Assembly (NCBI GenBank): GCA_963678675.1
Contig: OY783192.1
Coordinates: 8,940,520-9,004,519, forward strand
Source: Xiphydria camelus
Taxonomy: Eukaryota; Arthropoda; Insecta; Hymenoptera; Xiphydriidae
DNA: 64,000 nucleotides
Reading direction: 5' to 3'
A program made the translations under genes and the position numbers. Positions 57,251-64,000 of this stretch are shown one piece after another. Below the pieces are notes generated by a model. The model had not been told where the DNA came from. It saw only the letters and a program-made list of their open reading frames with translations, and made no database searches. Positions within the stretch are counted from its first letter, which is position 1; each line of letters opens with the position of its first letter.

Positions 57251-57253
57251 ATC

Positions 57254-57422
57254 TATAAAGGCGATCACGTGAGCGTCAGTTCGCGTCAGTTCGGCCGTTT
57301 TCGGCCGATCGTTCGAACCGGTACGAGTTGTTCCAGAAAATAAAGTGCTTAAACTAATTCATTTATAAAAAAAACAATTATTTAAAAAGGTGAATTACTG
57401 TCTGGTGAAAGCGGCTTTTGAG
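57254..57422 (+). promoter_or_regulatory. Candidate promoter and untranslated first exon
   Basis: TATAAA (57254-57259) is followed about 22 bp later by GCGTCAGTTCGCGTCAGTTCG, which contains two arthropod initiator-like TCAGT motifs (57276 and 57286). About 145 bp downstream, GAG before GTAAGTG (57421-57429) is a good splice donor. No coding exon was found downstream in the window, so the gene, if any, may be long or may be a transposon's. Confidence 0.3.
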
Positions 57423-57429
57423 GTAAGTG

Positions 57430-58260
57430 ATTTTATTTAGAATATTTAGAGATATGAGCGTGAGAGCACCCCGAATGTAATTATGTTGATGGACCTAACC
57501 TCCAAAGTTTGTTTTGCATGAAAATAAAAATGAATTAGAGTTTTTTTTTCACGTGAATAATCAACAAATAGTAGAGTGGAATATGACCAAATAAATATTC
57601 GTTTTTAATTGATGAATGGCACATTTGGGAAGACCAAACTGACCCCAGATGTCAATCGAATCGATTTCTTAGTCCATAAAAATTACAAATTTGTAAAAAC
57701 TACAAAGATTTATTGGGAAATGTTAGTAGATTTTTTAATCATATTTTTTCCTGATATATACGGAGAAGTCTCACCGTTTTTGTCCATTACCAGGAGTATT
57801 TGATGGGAAATTCTGGAAACCTGGAAATTCTGGGAACTCATTTAGACCCTGAACACACTGCTCTTATTCTCAACTAAATAGAAGGGTGTTCAGTGTCATT
57901 GTCTACATTGAAAATAATAATGACTTATAGAAGTTAATGAATTTAATACTTGATTTGATTATATCTTTTGATAAATATTCTTACACAGACGCAAATTGAT
58001 ATTAATAAATAAATAATTATATGAATGTTTATTCGTCCTACATTAATTGATTGTCTTTGATTTACTATAATAATATGTGCTTTTTAATAAACAGTAGTTT
58101 ATAACTTGTTCAACATACTCTGGAGACTCGAAATCAAATAATTTATTGATTTAATATTTGAACAAATTACAATTTTTGTCCATTTATTCGCAAATATGGA
58201 AATTTTGCCCTTATTTTGATGGCCACAGCACATCCACTGGGTAGAAGCTATGGCATTCAA
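57430..58260. other. AT-rich DNA with no recognised gene
   Basis: If the candidate promoter is real this would be intron. 58206-58260 resembles part of the neighbouring hairpin MITE (TTTTGATGGCCA then GTAGAAGC), so an older copy may lie here. Confidence 0.4.
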
Positions 58261-58264
58261 AATA

Positions 58265-58683
58265 GGGCCTCGTCGCGAATTCAAATTTTGCTTCTATTTT
58301 GATGGCCAGAGCCCCTTTACTGTGTAGAAGCAAAAGGTATTGGAATTCAAAATTATGAGTAAAAAACTTATATTACAAGAGCTTAGAAAAATTATCAGTT
58401 TCGGACTTAGAACATTTTTTATATTCGAGTCCCTACATGCAGACCGAAATTTTTCTAAGTCCCGTTCATATTGAAAATATTCTAAGTCCGAAACGCTGAC
58501 AATTTTTCTAAGTCCCGTTCGTCACATTGAAAATATATTCTAAGTCCGAAACTGCAAATTTTTCTAAGTTCTTGAAATATAAGTTTTTTTCATAATTTTG
58601 AATTTCAATACCTTTTGCCTTTCTATACAGTTGAGGCTCTGGCCATCAAAATAGAAGCAACATTTTAATTCGCGACGAGGCCC
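58265..58683. mobile_element. Hairpin MITE, 419 bp, GGGCCTCGTCGCGAATT ends
   Basis: Inverted arms of about 130 bp (GGGCCTCGTCGCGAATT, CTTCTATTTTGATGGCCAGA, AAAGGTATTGGAATTCAAAA) and their complement are present. AATA flanks both sides (58261-58264 and 58684-58687). The centre holds TTTTTCTAAGTCCCGTTC and ATTCTAAGTCCGAAAC in two tandem units. Confidence 0.82.
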
Positions 58684-58689
58684 AATATC

Positions 58690-59300
58690 CGCCATGTTTC
58701 CGCATCGCCGCGAGCGCCGCCGTCGGTAAATAGCGGTCCCAATTTAGGACTTGGTTAGCGTTGGTGGAAACATGCGGTTGAAGTGTCAGAGGGAGTGAGT
58801 GAATATAAGTATAGGGAAGTCGAAAAATGAGGTAAGCGTGAAGGAAAGATAGGTAGGAAGTTGATAAGATAGTGGCTAAGTGATGGAAGAGGAAGAAAGG
58901 CAGGAATGAAGGAAAAAGAAAGCGGGGGAAAGATACGAGGTTAGGGCAAGTTTAGGAGGTTATGGTACTCGCACACTTGTACACTTTTTGTATTGCGCCA
59001 CCTGGAAAATGGCGCAAGTTTTTATAGCGCAACTATAAAATTGCGCGTCGTGTTCCCACGTAAGCAAGAATATGTCTAAAATGGCTACATAAATGAATTG
59101 CGCACATTAGAAGTGTCAATGCCATTTCTTAAAGTGACAAGACTGTTCACACTCAATACGCCATTTCTTATAGCGCAACTGAAGCTGCAACTTTTCATAT
59201 ACGAGTACCTACCTACGTTTTAGCCATTCCACCGCTTTCGAGCAGTAGTGTTGTGTTGACTGTGCTCTCAAATTTATAGTGATTTTATAATAGATATTTA
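58690..59300. other. Upstream region of the Harbinger relic
   Basis: TAGCGCAACT occurs at about 59022 and 59172 here and again at about 61440, beyond the transposase relic, so it may be a subterminal motif of that element. No gene was found. Confidence 0.35.
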
Positions 59301-59648
59301 ATGGAAATGTATTGTGATGACGATGACAAAATACAAGACGCTTCCTGCTTAGCACTTATGTTACTGCAAAGACGACAACGTAGGAGACGCCAAAATCGTA
59401 AAAAAAGTACAATTTGGGTTAAAGAATGGATTCAAAATCGTGACCGTTGTGGAGTAATAAATAATTTATTACAAGAAATAAGAGATGGCGATAAAGCATT
59501 GTACATAAATTTTTTGCGATTGTCCGCCACCGATTTTGATTATTTATTAGAAAAGGTAACGCCATTAATAAAAAAAAGGACACGTTTATGAGGAAAGCGA
59601 TTTCACCTACTGAACGACTCGCTGTAACATTGAGATACTTAGCAACAG
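59301..59648 (+). pseudogene. PIF/Harbinger transposase exon 1 with a one-base frameshift
   Basis: The ATG at 59301 gives MEMYCDDDDKIQDASCLALM, an Arg-rich stretch (QRRQRRRRQNRKKS), WVKEWIQNRDRCGVINNLL, LRLSATDFDYLLEKVTPLIK, then out of frame MRKAISPTERLAVTLRYLA before CAG and GTAAGT at 59649. The layout equals exon 1 of the 5110-7575 transposase (basic stretch, WKKW-like block, ISPHERLTATLRFLATG). The frame breaks in an eight-A run at 59570-59577, where the inverted partial copy at 61517-61596 has nine A and stays open. The DDE exon was not found downstream, so the gene is a relic. Confidence 0.78.
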
Positions 59649-59730
59649 GTAAGTAACGTGTAAATTTTATATTTAACTCACGATCGGTACCGACGTTAGA
59701 TTTTATCTAACATTTTTCAATGTTTGTGTA

Positions 59731-60238
59731 CACAGAAGGAAAAAATCAGGAAAAATTACTGTACTTGACATTGTAATCGTGCTGCAAGCGGCACTTTCCA
59801 GGATTTTTCTTGATTAACGAATGAAAAATCAACAGCTACACTGGAATAATTATTATTGTACATGCTAGAATTTTTACTCCACTGCATAACAAAAATTCGG
59901 GCGCTACACAGGAATTTGGGTGCCATTCGGGCCTGTCCGTAAAGGTTCATAAAGGGAACTACCTGACCGTTTTGCCCCGCTACCCGAGGGCAAAGTGTAG
60001 GTATCTAACCTTGATACCTACCCTTTGCCGAGGGTACGTCCGAGGCAGAAGGCGTGCGAAAGGCAGTTCGATTCTAGACTTTTCCACTCACAGAGAATAT
60101 ACCTACTGACACTAATAAATACGCATGCGCGCCTCAGACTTTTTCTTGGTCTGGACGTTTGCACCACGATTCAAGGACAGCACAGTAACTTTTTTTTATA
60201 ACTTTCCCTATAAAATTTCTTGATTTTTTCTTTCCGTG
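59731..60238. mobile_element. TA-flanked MITE, about 508 bp, CACGGAAAGAAAAAA-type ends
   Basis: TA lies at 59729-59730 and 60239-60240. The left end CACAGAAGGAAAAAATCAGG and right end (complement of CACGGAAAGAAAAAATCAAG) are inverted. Internal TAGGTATCTAACCTTGATAC and AGGGCAAAG/CTTTGCC form a small hairpin near 60000. It inserted into what would be the intron after 59648. Confidence 0.72.
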
Positions 60239-60244
60239 TACTAC

Positions 60245-61515
60245 TTTTTACATGCGCCTCGTATTTCAATATTCAGCCAGCTATGCCTCGCTGACTATCC
60301 GCCCTAGACACCACCACTACTAATTTACATTTACTCAACCAATTTACATTTACAAAACCGATTTACTCAACACCGGTGTCATAGATGTTTGAAGTTCGTA
60401 TGTAAAGAACATACCGCCGAAACTGCTTTGAGCTGCTCCGACTGTGTTAACAGAGAAGAAGATTCGTAAATAGTTTTTATCTGAAATTTTTTAGTTTAAA
60501 ATAAGGGTCGGGTTGTGTAGGAAGTTCGGACTTCCCCGGTCGAGCCTCCCATTGGGGTGTTACCACAAGGACGGTGTACCATATTTTTTCTCCCTATCCC
60601 TTTATAGGACAGTAAATCTAACTCGAATTACACGGTTCTTTTAAAATAATTTTTCAGGGGATAAATTTATACTCAATCGGGGTGGGGAAAAATACCAGGA
60701 ATAACATATTAGTTTGTGCGTATCCTCCGAGTTGCAATTTGTTTATAAATAAATGAAAATTATTGGGAAATGGGCCTTATCGAACTTTGACGCAGCATTA
60801 CGTTCGTTGAGAACGTCGAAAAAATAAATAAAAAATGGAACTTTGTAGAACATGAAATTCTCTACAACTTCCATGCGGGAAGTGACCTCGTTAGCTGTTT
60901 CTTTATTTTTTAATTAATTTGTACAGATTTTTCTCCTGGTAGTTTTCCACCGGGTTAGCTGTTTCTCATGGCCATAACCCCTTAGATAGTAGACGAAGAG
61001 GAAGATGACGAGAGTTGGACTCAACCAACATCCAGCAAAAAAGCACGTTTCGGATAATAAAATTGTATAAATGAACATGAATATTAGTTGGTCATGATTT
61101 CTGTACTTAATATTTTTCATTAATATTTTTAAAATAACAATTAGTTTGTAACCAATTTGTAATCAATTTGTAACTTTGTTATTTATTCGAAACTTATTCC
61201 AAAAATTTGGTGAGAAATACATAGGATAAAATGTGTTTAATTAAAAAAATGTCTGTTAATAAATTTAAAGTAAAATTAGTAAACAAATATTTTTAATGGA
61301 CTTGCTAGTTAAATAAATTATTGTTCATGTACCTGTGCTATTTTCCTTCCTTACCTTCAAATTCCTGTATTCCTATGAATCAATTCCTATGATACTGGAC
61401 TTGCGCAATATAAATATGGACCGACATGTTGGTGAATAATGTAGCGCAACTTTGCCTGTTGTGTAAGCAGTTTAGCTATCTGACCGGACTTTACCTTCCT
61501 CCGGTTTTCCGCTAC
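60245..61515. other. AT-rich DNA with no recognised gene
   Basis: No domains and no terminal repeats were identified. It may be decayed Harbinger interior between the exon at 59301 and its inverted copy. Confidence 0.4.
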
Positions 61516-61516
61516 A

Positions 61517-61596
61517 ATCTCAATGTTACAGCGAGTCGTTCAGTAGGTGAAATCGCTTTCCTCATAAACGTGTCCTTTTTTTTTATTAATGGCGTT
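61517..61596 (-). pseudogene. Inverted partial copy of the Harbinger exon
   Basis: The complement of 61517-61596 matches 59558-59636 base for base except for one extra A. It therefore reads TPLIKKKDTFMRKAISPTER in one frame. Similarity stops abruptly after TTGAGAT, where the other copy continues with the conserved YLATG. Confidence 0.82.
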
Positions 61597-61599
61597 CCT

Positions 61600-62880
61600 T
61601 TTTCTAAAAAGTAGTTAAAATTGGTTTTAAGGAGCGATGTTTCCATTTTGATATCTTTTGATAATTCAATATACTTTGCATTGTCAACATTTCATCCATT
61701 TTGCCATATTTATTAGCATTGTTTCAATTCATTGGAACCTTTTAAGTCCGGGGAAATTTCAGTTAAAATCGACTTTTTTTAGACGTGAAATTTATAAATA
61801 AAATCAATAAATTTCCTATTTGGTGGCCCCGACCTAATTGCTGGTCGATTTATCGACCACCCCCGGTCTCTAAAGGTTAATATCACAATCGCAAATCCTT
61901 GCGACCCTAGGGTTAATCTTTCGATCGGTGAAGCGGGTTTATTTCGGCGAACATACCTAGGTCGTTAATACCTTGGTCCCGCGCCTTAACGGACGACCCC
62001 CGGAAGGTAATTACTGGTTCATATTTATGAACTCATTTAGGATTACTTTTGAAGGAATGTCACATAGATCAAAGAGTTATTCCAAGCGGCATATAGCAGG
62101 TTTTAACTTGACAACGACGATACCTATATTACATAATTACATTCACAGACAGTATAGTCATTAAAACGTGGTCTGAGCATAGACCCTTTGCACTTCGCGG
62201 GCACCTAAGTATAGGGAACGTGCAAATGACTAGCGCCAGCGCCGCGTATTGGAAGTTGAACTTTTGTCATAATAACAAATCGCAGGTTGCCATAAGCTGT
62301 TAAGGTGTTACATGTAATCTTGTGCCTAATGATCAGATTTACGGCCATTAACGAAGTGCTTACACGTGTGTGCTTACATTGTAACACGTGTCCTGACAAA
62401 CCGAGAATGCATCTTGGGAATTGTTACGCTAGATATCATACAAAAACTAATTACAGAGTATAATATATACCGGTTTTGTTTTATTCGATGCAAAAATAAA
62501 TAAATGAATGGAAGTTTATTATTTGTATACGTTAGTTGAGTATAAAATTATTTTAGAGTACCTGTAAAACGCTTCCCTAATATAGCCGCAATATTGCTAA
62601 AATCATCCGGAGTGGCTGGTTCGTACGTGCGACAATCGCCTGGAGTGCAAAGGGTTAATTTATCATTAAAACTTGATTTTTAACAATTAAAACCAATTTT
62701 TTAAAAATTTTTCATTTTTCTCCCTCCATATCTCCTAAAGTATTGATCGTAGCGAAAAAGTATATAACACCTTTTTTGTGTAGAGAATTTTATATAGATT
62801 AATTGAGTACATAAACTTTTTTTCGCTAGAGAGGCAATAGTTTTCGAGTTATTAACGAAAAACTGAAAAGAGGGACCTTT
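61600..62880. other. AT-rich DNA with no recognised gene
   Basis: Only short frames are present, with no repeats beyond simple sequence. A 19 C run follows at 62884-62902. Confidence 0.45.
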
Positions 62881-62999
62881 AGACCCCCCCCCCCCCCCCC
62901 CCGGAACTGTACCAAAATTCGCTTCTATATGAATTTTTCCGCTATTTGGCCTTCTTCAGTCTTCGTTGCTTAAATTAAACGGGAGGCCATTAATAAAAA

Positions 63000-63386
63000 A
63001 CACGCAACAGAAGTGAAACTTCATGCGTAAACCCACGAAATACTAAGATTGAAAAACAAAATTAGAAAAAAAAATAACTGGGAAACAAAATTAGAAAAAG
63101 AAAGGTAAGGTGAAAAAACAGAATAAAATGTAATCATGCAGTCAAGAAGGTGACGAGAAGTTTTGCGTCTGTTTATTTATTGATGATTATACCAATCGTG
63201 TTTATTTATTGATGATTATACGCAAAACTTCTCGTCACCTTCTTGACTGCATGATTACATTTTATTCTGTTTTTTCACCTTACCTTTCTTTTTCTAATTT
63301 TGTTTCCCAGTTATATTTTTTCTATTTTGTTTTTCAATCTTAGTATTTCGTGGGTTTACGCATGAAGTTTCACTTCTGTTGCGTGT
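63000..63386. mobile_element. Large near-perfect hairpin, about 168 bp arms
   Basis: ACACGCAACAGAAGTGAAAC, CCCACGAAATACTAAGATTG, CATGCAGTCAAGAAGGTGAC and GAGAAGTTTTGCGT are mirrored on the right with only a few differences. The 51 bp loop holds two direct copies of TGTTTATTTATTGATGATTA. There is no coding and no clear target duplication. Confidence 0.82.
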
Positions 63387-63496
63387 ACCCTGTACTCGTT
63401 TTTTTTTGAGGTTACCAATAAAGTTTTATATTTGTTGTGTGTACTTTTTACAATGTGATTTCATACGATAATCCTCCAGTATCGATTACCGACATC

Positions 63497-63890
63497 TTAT
63501 GTAGTTTTTGATGCACAAACGCCTCGCGGTAGTTGATGAACCATTGTGTCCACAGATACTGGTACGTTAATGACCTGTCCGTAAATTCCATATTGACCAT
63601 GTACATGTCTCAATCGATGAATCTGCATAAAGGGGATTCGTGGATATATAAGTCGCTCTGATACCAAATCTAGTGAAGGTAAATGGTCGGGTATCGGTGG
63701 ATATTTGAAACCGTTGTAAGTGGCCATTGCAGGGATAGTATTCCCTTTGAGAGTGCTTGACGACAGGTGTAGCAGATTTGAATGGTTTCCCCATCAATTC
63801 GAGGGAGAATTACGTTCAATATATCCTCTTGTTCACGAACGGAAATTTTTAAATCGTCTTGAAACCATAACCTATCACAAATAGAGTACG
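63497..63890 (-). pseudogene. Helitron N-terminal fragment (DUF6570-type region)
   Basis: On the minus strand from about 63885: LICDRLWFQDDLKISVREQE, ICYTCRQALSKG, a one-base shift near 63740, then ATYNGFKYPPIPDHLPSLDL, VSERLIYPRIPFMQIHRLRH and VHGQYGIYGQVINVPVSVDT. This block precedes the Rep domain in Helitron proteins of many insects. The next expected block is lost after a further shift near 63530. The fragment continues towards the right edge of the window. It is on the opposite strand to the helicase relic near 23-26 kb and probably a separate insertion. Confidence 0.8.
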
Positions 63891-64000
63891 TATGTGACCG
63901 AAAGAATTATTTATAAACTTTCTATTGAATTCCCTATGAGCGATTTTATTTCGGTTATAATGACTATATGGCAAGTCCTGACATAAATTATGTTCACGTG

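Overview
This is a eukaryotic window, almost certainly from an insect. The DNA transposon mix (PIF/Harbinger, Transib, Tc1/mariner, Helitron, Mutator-like), many short hairpin MITEs, very long (GA)n tracts and CpG-rich islands in AT-rich DNA would fit a hymenopteran such as an ant. That taxonomic guess rests on style, not on a marker gene. I found no host protein-coding gene that I can name. The window is mainly a mosaic of nested mobile elements separated by unique DNA.

Layout. 1-4.9 kb holds diverged direct and inverted repeats. 4.91-11.38 kb is a complete 6.5 kb PIF/Harbinger element with a TAA duplication. Its two genes, a transposase and a MADF/BESS protein, lie on opposite strands with interleaved exons. 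11.4-12.3 kb is a second, collapsed Harbinger. 14.6-18.1 kb holds members of a third Harbinger family (TTA + GGGCCGG ends), including a 2.8 kb foldback relic. 22.9-25.9 kb is a broken Helitron helicase split by a MITE and a 1.6 kb insertion.

28.1-31.6 kb is a four-layer nest. A TA-type MITE contains a second TIR element, which contains both a perfect 91 bp hairpin and a complete 2.7 kb element. That inner element has an intact 572-codon Mutator-like transposase, 19 bp perfect inverted repeats and TTAA flanks. 31.7-33.3 kb is another TIR element. 35.0-36.3 kb is a 5'-truncated LINE reverse transcriptase. It abuts (GA)n DNA and a 200 N assembly gap bordered by a probably artificial duplication.

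40-46.6 kb carries MITEs and a 2 kb element with AAGAC-repeat arms and an unrecognised damaged gene. 47.1-47.9 kb is a Tc1 relic with a (CA)n tract inside the coding sequence. 48.2-49.1 kb is an element with GCTTCGC satellite arms. 49.46-52.51 kb is a nearly complete Transib. Its RAG1-like transposase has three lesions, and its ends read as a RAG recombination signal (heptamer, 23 bp spacer, nonamer-like block). 53.8-54.7 kb, 58.3-58.7 kb and 63.0-63.4 kb are hairpin elements. 59.3-61.6 kb is a third Harbinger coding relic with an inverted exon copy. The window ends in a second Helitron fragment.

Functionally, the transposase and MADF/BESS protein of the 6.5 kb Harbinger would be expected to work together (catalysis plus DNA binding). 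The Transib and Mutator-like enzymes act on their own TIRs. The MITEs are non-autonomous passengers of such enzymes.
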